A stretch of 64,000 bases of DNA from an uncultured Hyphomicrobium sp. (GCA_934555825.1 CAKTFJ010000002.1:372001-436000); one strand, 5' to 3'; positions 35,739 through 45,087 are shown, numbered from the stretch's first letter. Notes: generated from the letters alone by a model not told the origin. Numbers and translations: made by a program.

Positions 35739-37432
35739 GGGCGTTCGCACGCGCGGCTTGGGGTTATACGCGTCCCTATTTTGGCAGCGCAGGCTTCGGT
35801 CCGGTATTGCTGCTATTCGCGGTTGTGGCGTGCCAGCTCGGGTTGGTTGCATCCGAGGTCGCGAGAAATCACTGGCGCAACGACTTTTTCCAATCGTTGC
35901 AGGATAAGGATTGGGCTGAGTTCGTCCGTCAGTTCTGGGTGTATCTCGCGATTGCGGCGGCGTTGATCCTGACGTCCGTCTATCAGCAGTACTTCACCCA
36001 GTGGCTCACGATGCGATGGCGAGAATGGCTTACGAGCCGTTTGCTCGATCGCTGGCTCTCGCGCGGCGCGCATTACAAAATGCGCTTTGTCGAAGGAGCG
36101 AGTGACAATCCCGATCAGCGGATCGCCGAAGACACGGAGAAATTTGCGGCTTCTGCGCTCTCCATTTCGGTCGGACTGCTGGGCGCCATCGTTACGCTCT
36201 TCTCATTCGTGGCTATTCTCTGGTCCATCTCCGCGACTGTCGGGATCACGATGGGAGGCGAGACATATGTCATTCCGGGCCTTCTGGTCTGGGCGGCGCT
36301 CCTCTATTCGTTGGCCGGAACTGTGCTTGCCCACGTCATCGGCCGCGCACTCATTGCGTTGAACTACGAGCGGGACAAAGTCGAAGGGAGTTTTCGGTTC
36401 GGTCTCGCTCGGGTGCGCAACAACTCCGAGGAAATCGCGCTTCTTCGTGGTGACGAGGCCGAGCGCCGAGCGCTCGATGGGCGTTTTCGGGACGTTCTCG
36501 GAAACTGGTTCGCGCTCATCCGGCGCCAGAAGCTGCTCGGCTTCTTCGCCGACGGTTTTAAGCATGTATCGCTCTACTTTCCGTATCTGGTTCTGGCACC
36601 GTTCTATTTTTCTGGAGAGATGCAGCTCGGCGTGCTCATGCAGGCCGGGTCGGCTTTCGCCACGGTGCGGACATCGCTCTCCTTCTTCGTGACGGCGTAT
36701 CGTGAACTCACGGAGTGGGTGGCCGTGACGCGCCGTCTTGAAGGATTGGACCAGACACTCGACTGCGCTCGCGTTCTGCGGAAGGCGACTGCCGAAATGT
36801 CGTGCGGTTCGGACGGGCCGGTGGTGTCGGTGCGGGAATTGAGGGTGACCGATCCAACACGGACACGCGTCGTGGGATCGTTGGACGAACTCGATCTCGA
36901 TCGCGGAGGAACGGCCTCTCTCCGGGCGAAATCGGGAAGCGGCAAGACGAGCGTCGTGCGTGCGCTGGCCGGCTTATCGCCGTTTGCGAACGGCGACGTG
37001 CGTTTTGCGGAGGGAGCAAAGCTTATTGCGCTGCCGCAGCGGTCCTACATGCCGGTGGGATCGCTGAAGGAGGCCATCGTCTATCCCCGGCCGGCCGCTG
37101 AGGTCGCCGATGACGTCGTTGCCGCCGCGCTTGCAGATGTTGGGTTGGGTCGCCTGGTTGATCGGCTTCATGATCGCCAGGTCGTCGATAATTTATCGGG
37201 CGGAGAACGGCAGCGCGTGAGCGTCGCGCGGGTGCTTTTATCTGACGCCGATGTCGTGCTGCTCGACGAGCCAACCTCCGCCTTGGAGGCGGACGCGCAT
37301 CGGCGTCTGATAGAGGCTATACGCAAGCGTTTGCCCGATGCGGCCGTGATTACGACGGCCACGTCTCACTCGGACGAGATTTCGTCTTTGCCCGACATCT
37401 TCGAGCGAGACGAGCCGCCTCTCACACCGTGA
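35735..37432 (+). CDS. SbmA/YddA/Rv1819c-family ABC transporter, fused permease and ATPase
   Basis: This 565-residue protein has an N-terminal SbmA/BacA-like membrane domain (about residues 1-340; landmarks RNDFFQSLQDKDWAEFVRQF, WLTSRLLDRWL, NPDQRIAEDTEKFA, YERDKVEGSFRFGLARVR). The C-terminal ABC domain has Walker A AKSGSGKTS (Ala replacing the first Gly), signature LSGGERQRVSVARVLL and Walker B VVLLDEPTSALE. Members of this group import peptides, and mycobacterial Rv1819c imports vitamin B12. Location behind a cobalamin riboswitch fits a corrinoid import role. The start is GTG, overlapping the fhuF-like stop. The specific substrate is inference. Confidence 0.83.
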   Translation: MRAFARAAWGYTRPYFGSAGFGPVLLLFAVVACQLGLVASEVARNHWRNDFFQSLQDKDWAEFVRQFWVYLAIAAALILTSVYQQYFTQWLTMRWREWLTSRLLDRWLSRGAHYKMRFVEGASDNPDQRIAEDTEKFAASALSISVGLLGAIVTLFSFVAILWSISATVGITMGGETYVIPGLLVWAALLYSLAGTVLAHVIGRALIALNYERDKVEGSFRFGLARVRNNSEEIALLRGDEAERRALDGRFRDVLGNWFALIRRQKLLGFFADGFKHVSLYFPYLVLAPFYFSGEMQLGVLMQAGSAFATVRTSLSFFVTAYRELTEWVAVTRRLEGLDQTLDCARVLRKATAEMSCGSDGPVVSVRELRVTDPTRTRVVGSLDELDLDRGGTASLRAKSGSGKTSVVRALAGLSPFANGDVRFAEGAKLIALPQRSYMPVGSLKEAIVYPRPAAEVADDVVAAALADVGLGRLVDRLHDRQVVDNLSGGERQRVSVARVLLSDADVVLLDEPTSALEADAHRRLIEAIRKRLPDAAVITTATSHSDEISSLPDIFERDEPPLTP

Positions 37433-37618
37433 TGGGCAGCGCCCTCCGTTCATGAATTCGGCTGCCGTGAAGCTACGCCTGCTCGGCTTGCAGGTGTTCC
37501 TACGCTGCTTCGGGAAGAGCCTGTCGGCTTACCGATAGACTCTGCTTCTTGCTCCGCGCGCCTATCGCCAGGGCTGGAGTGTTCGCCAAGCCACAGTCCA
37601 GGGATTGAACGCCACTGC

Positions 37619-37632
37619 TTGACTTAGATCAG
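37619..37632 (+). promoter_or_regulatory. Candidate FNR/DNR box upstream of TonB-ABC-NnrS operon
   Basis: TTGAC-TTAG-ATCAG matches the FNR-type dyad TTGAT-N4-ATCAA with two mismatches and lies about 76-89 bases before the receptor start. The window encodes a Crp/Fnr protein whose recognition helix has E-x2-S-R, the residues that read TTGA half-sites. NnrS genes in the operon are classic targets of NO-responsive regulators. The rest of 37433-37707 shows no supported gene. Confidence 0.5.
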
Positions 37633-37707
37633 GTCCGTATCTGCATAAGTGTACTACGGTGGTCAACAAATCAATGGGGCGCAAATTTCGTGGACTGGGG
37701 GCTTGAG

Positions 37708-40038
37708 ATGTTGAAGGCGCTGAATTCGGCTCTGAGGGGTGCGCGCTTGCGCGGGCAGCGGGACGGTTCGAGCCTGTCTGGACTGCCTATTGGCGCGACC
37801 GCTCTCGCCGCGCTGCTCGTGAGTTCGACGGGCGTGTTGGCCCAGTCGGCGGCTCCGGGCACAGCCGTCGACCTGCCGGCAATCGACGTTGGTGGGGCCG
37901 CCCCACGCCCTGCCGCTAAGCAAGCGACGGGTGGTGGCGGTGCCGGACCGGGGCCGATCGCCGTCGATGCTTCCGAGGGTAGCGCCGGAGAGACGCCAGT
38001 TGCGGAGGCGATCCGAAAGCTCGATGCCATTCCGGGCGGCGCGACCGTCGTCACCAATGAGGAGATGTCGCCCAAGGCCACCGCGTCTCTTTCGGAGATG
38101 CTCGCATCCGTGCCGGGTGTGGTGGTGCAGAACTTCTTTGGCGGTAACGATCAGCCGCGCCTGCAAATTCGAGGCTCCGGTTTGCAGCAGAACCCGTCCG
38201 AGCGTGGTACGCTCATCCTCCAGGACGGTCTGCCGATCAACCGCGCCGACGGTTCCTATATCGTCGGGTTTGCAGATCCGAAAAGTGCTGAGTTTGCAGA
38301 GATTTACCGGGGATATACGGCCAACCGGCTCGGGGCCACCGTGCTCGGCGGTGCGATCAACTTCGTCTCGCCCACGGGGATCACCGCGCCTGGCGCCGAG
38401 GCTGCTGTTGAGTTCGGAAGCTTCGGGCACTTCGGCGTGAATGCTGCTGCCGGCGGACAGGAAGGTGCGTTCGATGCTCATGCGAGCCTGAGCTACGTCC
38501 AGCGCGATGGGTTCCGCGTCTACAACGAATCCGAGCGCACGAACTTCAATCTCAATGCAGGCGCGCGCGTGAACGAGAACATCACGACGCGCCTCTTCTT
38601 CGGTTACACGGATCTGTCGTTCGACGTTGCCGGTCCGCTGTCCGGCACGCTGCTCCGTCAGAACCCCAAACAGGTGTGTACAGGACCCAACGCCTGCGTT
38701 GGCCCCAACGTGATTCGCGATCGGCCCGAGCGTGAGGCCGAGCAGTTCCGCATCGGGTCGCGCACAACGGCGCGCTACGGCGCCAACCTGTTCGACGTCG
38801 GCTTCGGCTACACCTACACGGATGATACGTTCCGGTTCCCGGTGGGAAGCGGCGTGCGGGAGACAGAGGGCGGCGATTTCACCACCGTGCTGCGCTATGC
38901 CTATGCGCCGGATGCGTCGCGCGCGTTGCCGCTGTTCGAGATCACGGGCCAGTACGTCGTGGGCTCGGCCGACCGAAACTATCTCATCAATCAGCGTGGT
39001 GAGACGGGACGCCTCTTCGGCGAGAACGAGCTGGACTCGACCACGCTGTCGATGCACGCGGGTTTCAACATTCCGCTTACCGAGCGCCTGACGGTCTCGC
39101 CGGCCATTGCCTATTCGTATGCCAAGCGGGAAAACGACGACATCTTCGGCATGGCGCGCCCAAGGTATAATGCGGCGACCAACACCTACCTTCCTGCTTT
39201 CCCATTCGTGAATACGAGCTACGACCGCTCCTATCATGAGTGGACGCCGAGCTTGGCTTTGAACTACGACCTGACGCGAGATCAATCCATCTTCGCAGCC
39301 GTGAGCCGCAGCTTCGAGCCGCCGACGCACGACGATCTCATTTCGCCGATCCAGGGGTCGCCTAACAGCAGCGCCGGTACGAACCCTGGGGGCGCGCCGC
39401 CCGCCATGTTCGCGACGCCCGATCTCGACGCGCAGACGGCGACTACGCTCGAAGGCGGCTGGAAGGGGCGGACTCACGGGCTCGCATGGTCGGCGATTGC
39501 CTACTACTCGTGGGTCGAGGACGAGCTTCTGAACCTGCGCGACTCGTTCGGTAACTCGCTCGGCGCTATTAACGCCGATAAGACGACACACTTCGGCATA
39601 GAGATCGGCACCGCTTTCGACATCACGACGGATCTCAGCGGACGCGTGGCCTACACGTATCAGGACTTCCGTTTCGATGGCGATCCTCGGCATGGCGATA
39701 ACCGCCTGGCGGGCGCGCCGCGCCATATCGTGAACGCTGCGTTGCGCTATACTGTCATGCCGGGTCTGTGGGTTGAGGCTGAAGTGGATTGGCTGCCGGA
39801 CGATACACCGGTCGACAATGCGAACACACTGTTCCGCGACTCGTTCGCCGTGTTCGATCTGCGCTCAGCTTATGCGATCACCGACAATCTCAGCCTGTTC
39901 GGCGAGGTCTCCAACATTTTCGATGAGAAGTATGCTTCGGCGACGCTGATCGTCGATGTCGTCAGCAATCCCAATCAGGCCGTGTTCCAGCCTGGAGAGG
40001 GTCGTGCCTTCATCGGGGGCGTGAAAGCGAAGTTCTGA
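37708..40038 (+). CDS. TonB-dependent receptor of the TonB-ABC-NnrS operon
   Basis: This 776-residue outer-membrane receptor has a long N-region with hydrophobic core LPIGATALAALLVSSTGVLA and cleavage near LAQS, then a Gly/Ala/Pro-rich linker before the plug. Plug motifs are IPGGATVVTNEEMSPKATAS, EMLASVPGVVVQNFFGGNDQ, LQIRGSGLQQNPSERGTLIL and LGATVLGGAINF; the barrel ends FIGGVKAKF. A CTGPNACVG loop suggests a surface disulfide. The stop overlaps the start of the binding protein (TGATG). An in-frame GTG at 37690 is an alternative start. It feeds an ABC importer of the NitT/TauT type; the ligand is unknown. Confidence 0.85.
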   Translation: MLKALNSALRGARLRGQRDGSSLSGLPIGATALAALLVSSTGVLAQSAAPGTAVDLPAIDVGGAAPRPAAKQATGGGGAGPGPIAVDASEGSAGETPVAEAIRKLDAIPGGATVVTNEEMSPKATASLSEMLASVPGVVVQNFFGGNDQPRLQIRGSGLQQNPSERGTLILQDGLPINRADGSYIVGFADPKSAEFAEIYRGYTANRLGATVLGGAINFVSPTGITAPGAEAAVEFGSFGHFGVNAAAGGQEGAFDAHASLSYVQRDGFRVYNESERTNFNLNAGARVNENITTRLFFGYTDLSFDVAGPLSGTLLRQNPKQVCTGPNACVGPNVIRDRPEREAEQFRIGSRTTARYGANLFDVGFGYTYTDDTFRFPVGSGVRETEGGDFTTVLRYAYAPDASRALPLFEITGQYVVGSADRNYLINQRGETGRLFGENELDSTTLSMHAGFNIPLTERLTVSPAIAYSYAKRENDDIFGMARPRYNAATNTYLPAFPFVNTSYDRSYHEWTPSLALNYDLTRDQSIFAAVSRSFEPPTHDDLISPIQGSPNSSAGTNPGGAPPAMFATPDLDAQTATTLEGGWKGRTHGLAWSAIAYYSWVEDELLNLRDSFGNSLGAINADKTTHFGIEIGTAFDITTDLSGRVAYTYQDFRFDGDPRHGDNRLAGAPRHIVNAALRYTVMPGLWVEAEVDWLPDDTPVDNANTLFRDSFAVFDLRSAYAITDNLSLFGEVSNIFDEKYASATLIVDVVSNPNQAVFQPGEGRAFIGGVKAKF

Positions 40039-41078
40039 TGCAAGAGAACGCCCGTTCTGGGCACATACGCGAGCGTGCAATCTGCCTCTCGCGGCGGGGA
40101 TTTCTGAAAGGTGGAGCGTCGCTCGTCGGCGTCTCTGCCGCCTCGCTTTTTATGCCCTTCTCCACCGCATTTGCGGCTCCTCTCGAGCAGATCGAGATCT
40201 GGGGTCCGCCTGCTGGCCCGTCGATCACAGTTCTTCATGCGATCGCGACGGGCCGTCTCGACAAGGCCGCGACGAAGGCGTCGCTGCGCGTTTGGCGGCA
40301 GGTGGATGAGGTGCGCGCAGGGCTGACGTCGAAGCGGCTCGATGTGGCCATCATGCCGGTGCCCGTGGCGGCGAACCTCTATAATCGCGGCCTCGGTGTA
40401 CGCCTCGTCAATGTGATGACGAACGGCATTCTCTACATCATGTCTGCCGATCCGGAGATGACGAGCCTTGCCGCTCTCAAGGGCCGCAGGCTTGCCGTCA
40501 TGGCACCGAACGAGCTGCCGAACCTGATCCTGCAGCGTTTGTTCAAGCATGCCGGAATAGATGGGGCAAAGGACATAGAGCTGGTGGCGACGGGATCGCC
40601 GCTTGAGAGCATCCAACTTTTGGTGCTGGGGCGCGTCGATGCGGCGCTTGCGCCTGAGCCGGCGGCGTCAGCGGCAGTGGTCCGTGGCAAACTGGCCGGC
40701 AAGACGATCCACCGCGTCATGGATATTCAGGCGGAGTGGGCGCGGTTAACGGGTACGGAGCCTATCCTGCCGCAGGCGGGCTTGGCCGTTACGGATACAT
40801 TCCGCACAGCCAATCCCAATGTTGTTGAGGCGCTTCAGGCGGGGCTCGTGCGCGCGGTGGCCGATGTGAACGCGCATCCGGCTCGTGCTGCCAGCAACGC
40901 CGCCGGTCCGCTTCAGCTTCCCTGGCCGGTGATCGAACAGTCCATTCCCTACTCGCATCTTGTTGCGACGGCGGCCCGCGACGCACGCACGCATGTCGAG
41001 ACGGTTCTGGAGGCTATGGCCGTGGTCAATCCCGGCTATATTGGTGGTCGGTTGCCGGATGGCGACTTCTACCTTTGA
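40038..41078 (+). CDS. Tat-exported ABC substrate-binding protein (NMT1/SsuA-like)
   Basis: This 346-residue protein has a twin-arginine signal, CLSRRGFLKGGASLVG, with a hydrophobic stretch ending near AFAAPLEQ. The mature part resembles NitT/TauT/SsuA-type binding proteins (LKGRRLAVMAPNELPNLILQ, VLGRVDAALAPEPAASAAV, AGLAVTDTFR). Tat export means that it folds before transport. It follows the receptor with a one-base overlap and precedes the permease by 6 bases. It probably shuttles the receptor ligand to the ABC permease; the ligand is unknown. Confidence 0.83.
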   Translation: MQENARSGHIRERAICLSRRGFLKGGASLVGVSAASLFMPFSTAFAAPLEQIEIWGPPAGPSITVLHAIATGRLDKAATKASLRVWRQVDEVRAGLTSKRLDVAIMPVPVAANLYNRGLGVRLVNVMTNGILYIMSADPEMTSLAALKGRRLAVMAPNELPNLILQRLFKHAGIDGAKDIELVATGSPLESIQLLVLGRVDAALAPEPAASAAVVRGKLAGKTIHRVMDIQAEWARLTGTEPILPQAGLAVTDTFRTANPNVVEALQAGLVRAVADVNAHPARAASNAAGPLQLPWPVIEQSIPYSHLVATAARDARTHVETVLEAMAVVNPGYIGGRLPDGDFYL

Positions 41079-41084
41079 GGCCTT

Positions 41085-41897
41085 ATGCGACGCGTCGTGC
41101 TCGATAGGATGGGACGCCTCGGCCGGTTCGTTTGGTCCGGCTGGGTCGGTGTGGCGGGTCTTGCCGTGTTTGCTGCGCTTTGGCAGCAGGGGCATGAGGC
41201 GTATGGCGATTTCATTCTGCCGTCGCCTTTGGCTACTTTCGCGGCGACCCGAGCACTTCTCGAATTGCCCGAGACATGGCGTCTCGCGTGGGAGACGGGG
41301 CTACGCGCCGTTCAAGGTTTCGGCTTGACCGCGCTGCTCGGCGGCGTGCTCGGTCTTGCTGTCGGATATTCCGCGGCTGCGATGCGGCTCGCGCGGCCGT
41401 TGCTCACGATCGTCATGGGTGTGCCGCCGATCGCGTGGATTGTGCTCGCGATGATCTGGTTCGGTTCGAGCACGGGCACGGTGCTGACCACGACCGTCGT
41501 TGCGTCGTTTCCGCTTGTCTTCGCCAACGTGGCGGAAGGGGTTGCGACGCGCGACCGGGCGCTTGAGGAGATGGCGCGCGCTTTCGGTGCCGGTCCCTTG
41601 CAAAGGCTCTGGACAATTGTCATTCGCCAAGTCGCGGGGCGCTACTTCCCCGCGCTCGCGGTGGCGCTTGGCTCCACTTTCAAGGTTGCGGTCATGGCCG
41701 AGCTTCTCGCTAATATCGACGGCATCGGTGTGGCGCTCGCCACGTCGCGCTCCAACCTCGATGTCGCTCAGTCCATCTCGTGGGTCGTTATCATCGTCGC
41801 GGCGATCTTTATCGTCGAGTACGGCGTGGTGCAGCCGATCCGCGCTGAACTTGAGCGCTGGCGTGAGGCTGCGCGGCCGTGGGGGGTGAAGCGATGA
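41085..41897 (+). CDS. ABC permease, NitT/TauT/SsuC type
   Basis: This 270-residue inner-membrane protein has about six membrane segments, with FILPSPLATFAATRALLELP near the N-terminus, PPIAWIVLAMIWFGSSTG in the core, and the EAA loop EEMARAFGAGPLQRLW contacting the ATPase. This is the BinPDT_permease family layout of nitrate/sulfonate/taurine importers. The stop overlaps the ATPase ATG (ATGA). It works with the flanking binding protein and ATPase. Confidence 0.9.
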   Translation: MRRVVLDRMGRLGRFVWSGWVGVAGLAVFAALWQQGHEAYGDFILPSPLATFAATRALLELPETWRLAWETGLRAVQGFGLTALLGGVLGLAVGYSAAAMRLARPLLTIVMGVPPIAWIVLAMIWFGSSTGTVLTTTVVASFPLVFANVAEGVATRDRALEEMARAFGAGPLQRLWTIVIRQVAGRYFPALAVALGSTFKVAVMAELLANIDGIGVALATSRSNLDVAQSISWVVIIVAAIFIVEYGVVQPIRAELERWREAARPWGVKR

Positions 41898-42643
41898 CAG
41901 CGCTCGCACTCGACGGCGTCGCGCATGCCTATTTCGGCCGCACCGTGCTTGACCGTGTCGCGCTCCGTGTCGCGGAAGACGAGATCGTGGCATTGGTCGG
42001 TCCATCGGGTTGCGGCAAGAGCACGCTCGTCCATATTGCAGCGGGCCTGATCGATCCGCTGCGTGGACGGGTCGTTGCGGGCTATCGACGTCATGGGATG
42101 ATCTTTCAGGAGCCGCGCCTTTTGCCGTGGGCGACGGCGGAGGACAACATTGCTTATCCGCTGCGTCTGGCAGGGGTTGCACGCCGTGAGCGACTGGAGA
42201 GGGCGCGCCGTGCGGCCGATCTCGTGTCGCTGGATCGGCGTGATCTCGGCAAGTACCCGGTTGAGCTTTCCGGCGGTATGCGCCAGCGCACGGCCATTGC
42301 GCGCGCGCTCGTCGTCGAACCGGATTTTGTGTTCTTCGACGAGCCGTTCACGGCTCTCGACGTTGCGCTGAAACGGCAAATGCAGGATCTCGTCATTGCC
42401 GCGGCTCGTCAGTCGCGTTTTGCGGGACTGTTCGTCACCCACGATCTCGCCGAGGCCGTGCGCGTCTCGGATCGGATCGTGGTTCTCGACGAGCGCGTGC
42501 GTGGGATCGCTGGTGAGAGGTTCGTCGGACTTGCTCGCGATGCGCGCGACGATGCGGCGGTGTTCGCGGCCGTACAAAGCTACCTGAAGGAGGACCCGCT
42601 GTTCCGACATCTCCACGAGACGGACGAACGGCGGATCGCATGA
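41894..42643 (+). CDS. ABC ATPase, NitT/TauT/SsuB type
   Basis: This 249-residue ATPase has Walker A GPSGCGKST near residue 37, Q-loop MIFQEPRLLPW, signature LSGGMRQRTAIARAL, Walker B FVFFDEPFTALD and switch FVTHDLAEAV. FQEPRLLPW is typical of the SsuB/TauB/NrtD group. It overlaps the permease stop and the following NnrS start by 4 bases each, so transport and NnrS proteins are translated as one unit. Confidence 0.91.
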   Translation: MTALALDGVAHAYFGRTVLDRVALRVAEDEIVALVGPSGCGKSTLVHIAAGLIDPLRGRVVAGYRRHGMIFQEPRLLPWATAEDNIAYPLRLAGVARRERLERARRAADLVSLDRRDLGKYPVELSGGMRQRTAIARALVVEPDFVFFDEPFTALDVALKRQMQDLVIAAARQSRFAGLFVTHDLAEAVRVSDRIVVLDERVRGIAGERFVGLARDARDDAAVFAAVQSYLKEDPLFRHLHETDERRIA

Positions 42644-43866
42644 GCATTGGTCCAAGGGCAGACGCAGTATCTTATCGCGCGACACTCGATGTTCTCGGCG
42701 ACGAGGGATTTCGCCTCTTTTTTCCGCTGGCTGCGATCCATGCGGCGCTGTGGCCATTCCTTTGGGTCGCGGCGTTCGGCTTCGGCCTCCCGCTCTCGGA
42801 CAGTATTCCTCCAGGGCTTTGGCACGCACACGAGATGATCATCGGCGCATTCGGTGGCGCCCTCATCGGTTTTATCACGACCGCCGTTCCCGAGTGGACA
42901 GATACGAAACGGCTGCGCGGGCGTGTTCTGTTTGTGCTTGCAGGATTATGGGGAGCGGCCCGCGTCATCGGCTTTGTCGGTGCTGAGGCGCTGGGCATCG
43001 TCGGTGCTTTGTGCGACCTCGCCTGGCTCGCGTTTCTCGTGGTCTATCTGGTTCGTGTGTCTATGGCGAAACGCTCGACGCGGCTCGTCGCCTTCGTTTT
43101 CTGGATCTCGTGTCTCTTGGCGGCCGAGGCCGTGACGCGCTATGCGTTTCTCGACATGGCGCATGCGGCTGAGCTGGCGGATCGCTTTCTGCATATCGCA
43201 GGTTTCGTCTTCCTGGGGATTCTCGGCATCGCGCTTGCGCGCATCACGGTGCCTGTGACGAACTTGGTGCTCGATCCCAGCCAGGAGACCTCGCCCTTCC
43301 GTCCGCATCCGGGCCGTATGAATCTGGCGCCGGGGCTTGTGGCGCTGCTGGTCGTGGCAGAAGCGTTCGGTCTCTCAGAGGCAACGACGGGTTATCTCCT
43401 GATTGCCGCTGGAGCCGCGTTCATGGACCGTGTTGCGGAGAACTTCATCGGTCGCGAGATCGTGCGCGCGGAAATTCTGGCCCTCGCGGGTTCGAGCGGC
43501 TTTGCCGGACTTGGGCTTATGTTGATGGGGGCATCGCGGCTGGGGTTCGAGATTCCCGCCTATGCAGGGCTCCATCTTGCGCTGATGGGTGGGCTCGGTC
43601 TCGGCGTTCTTGCCGTGTTTTCCATCGCGGGGCTCAGGCATACAGGGCAGGGGCTTGGGCTTGTGCGGCAGACGCGTTTTGCGCTTCTCTTGCTGGTGTT
43701 GGCTACGCTGCTCCGTGTCGTGCCGGAAGTCTTTCCAACGACGCTCCTCCCTGGGCCGCCGTTCGTTCTCGTGTCGCTGCTCTGGGCGGCGGCGTTTCTC
43801 CTCTGGCTCAGGGTTTATTGGCCTTTCTTCCGGGATCCCGTCACGATCCAGCATCAAGGCTGTTGA
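42640..43866 (+). CDS. NnrS family membrane protein (first)
   Basis: This 408-residue polytopic protein has about 12 hydrophobic segments. NnrS landmarks are GLWHAHEMIIGAFGGALIGF, the conserved His pair in WHAHE, TTAVPEWTDTKRLRG and VLRVVPEV. NnrS proteins are haem- and copper-containing membrane proteins of denitrifiers, expressed under NnrR-type regulators and linked to protection from nitrosative stress. Its start overlaps the upstream ATPase by 4 bases, which is unusual and links it to ABC transport. A B12-box-like string inside this gene is coincidental. Confidence 0.87.
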   Translation: MSIGPRADAVSYRATLDVLGDEGFRLFFPLAAIHAALWPFLWVAAFGFGLPLSDSIPPGLWHAHEMIIGAFGGALIGFITTAVPEWTDTKRLRGRVLFVLAGLWGAARVIGFVGAEALGIVGALCDLAWLAFLVVYLVRVSMAKRSTRLVAFVFWISCLLAAEAVTRYAFLDMAHAAELADRFLHIAGFVFLGILGIALARITVPVTNLVLDPSQETSPFRPHPGRMNLAPGLVALLVVAEAFGLSEATTGYLLIAAGAAFMDRVAENFIGREIVRAEILALAGSSGFAGLGLMLMGASRLGFEIPAYAGLHLALMGGLGLGVLAVFSIAGLRHTGQGLGLVRQTRFALLLLVLATLLRVVPEVFPTTLLPGPPFVLVSLLWAAAFLLWLRVYWPFFRDPVTIQHQGC

Positions 43867-43875
43867 GGCACTCGC

Positions 43876-45087
43876 ATGGCGACAATCGACGATACGCACA
43901 GATCGCGGCAGATGGCTTTTCTCAGCCTTGGATTTCGTCCGTTCTTTTTGTTCGGGGCGCTTTACGCAGCGCTTCTCGTTGCGCTTTGGGTGCCTTGGTT
44001 TCTCGGGCTTATTGCCGTGCCGAGCGCATTTCCGCCGGTGGCTTGGCACGCGCACGAGCTGCTGTTCGGCTTCGTTCCCGCCATTATCGCGGGCTTTCTT
44101 CTGACTGCGGTTCCGAACTGGACAGGACGCGCGCCCGTCGTCGGGAGCGGGCTTGCTCTTCTGCTTTTCGTCTGGCTTCTCGGGCGTTTCTCTATCGCCT
44201 TTTCCGAGCATCTCGATCCGCGGGCGACTGCGGCGATTTCTGTCGCCTTTCCCATTTTGCTCGCCGCTGTTATCGGCCGAGAGATCATCGCTGCACGTAA
44301 CTGGCGCAACCTCAAGATCGTTGTCGTTCTCTGCGGAATCGCGATCGCGGATGGGTTATTTCATTATGAGATTTTCGTGTTCGGGCGAACGAAGTTTTCT
44401 CACACGGGTGCACTCGCGCTGGTGCTCCTGCTCGTCATGATTGTTGCCGGCCGTATCATCCCGCTGTTTACGACGAACTGGCTGCTACAGAACCGGCCTG
44501 CGGGCGGGATCCTGCCTGTCTCGTTCAGTCGCGGGGATGTCGCGTCCATGCTGCTCAGCGGGGCGGCGTTGGTCGCGTGGGTTTTTCTTCCATTTTACGA
44601 TGAGGTGGCGTGGGGGATCTTGGTCGCTGGCGGCACGCTCGTGGTGGCGGGCATCGCGAACCTTGGGCGCCAGATGCGTTGGGTGCCACAGAGGACGTTC
44701 GCCGAGCCACTTCTTGCGATCCTTCACGTGGCTTACGCGTTCGTTGGGATCGGGTTCATTCTTACCGGTCTCGGTGTGCTGTGGGACGATGCCGGATTTG
44801 CAAGCGCGGGGCTCCATGCGTGGACCACGGGTGCGCTATCAACGATGATGATTGCGGTGATGACGCGCGTTTCTCGCGGGCACACCGGGCGCCGGTTGAC
44901 GGCGCCGTGGTCGACGGTCGTTCTCTATGCGGCGATGCTTGTGGCCGCCCTCTCACGCATCACCGTCAGCCTCGCACCCGAGCACACGATGGTGCTGCTG
45001 CCGCTTTCCGGTGCGGCGTGGGTTGTCGCGTTTGGAGGTTTCGCTGTTCTTTACGGTCCGATGCTCGCGCGGCCGCGGGTCGCTTGA
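43876..45087 (+). CDS. NnrS family membrane protein (second)
   Basis: This 403-residue protein is a second NnrS, with FLSLGFRPFFLFGALYAALL, AWHAHELLFGFVPAIIAGFL and TAVPNWTGRAPVVG, and about 12 membrane segments. The WHAHE motif again supplies possible haem ligands. It starts 9 bases after the first NnrS stop. Only moderate similarity is visible between the two copies, so they are old paralogues rather than a recent duplication, and could act as a pair. It converges on the porin gene. Confidence 0.88.
   Translation: MATIDDTHRSRQMAFLSLGFRPFFLFGALYAALLVALWVPWFLGLIAVPSAFPPVAWHAHELLFGFVPAIIAGFLLTAVPNWTGRAPVVGSGLALLLFVWLLGRFSIAFSEHLDPRATAAISVAFPILLAAVIGREIIAARNWRNLKIVVVLCGIAIADGLFHYEIFVFGRTKFSHTGALALVLLLVMIVAGRIIPLFTTNWLLQNRPAGGILPVSFSRGDVASMLLSGAALVAWVFLPFYDEVAWGILVAGGTLVVAGIANLGRQMRWVPQRTFAEPLLAILHVAYAFVGIGFILTGLGVLWDDAGFASAGLHAWTTGALSTMMIAVMTRVSRGHTGRRLTAPWSTVVLYAAMLVAALSRITVSLAPEHTMVLLPLSGAAWVVAFGGFAVLYGPMLARPRVA

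Noticed and set aside
37452..37538. Possible 28-residue ORF before the TonB receptor
   Set aside because: No ribosome site and no recognisable family; short enough to be chance.
37663..39726. 687-codon minus-strand frame opposite the TonB receptor
   Set aside because: Arg-rich shadow; the plus-strand frame has signal, plug and barrel motifs.
43283..43304. B12-box-like string (CCAGGAGACCTCGCC) inside the first NnrS gene
   Set aside because: It lies in a well-conserved coding frame (DPSQETSPF) and none of the other cobalamin riboswitch elements are nearby.
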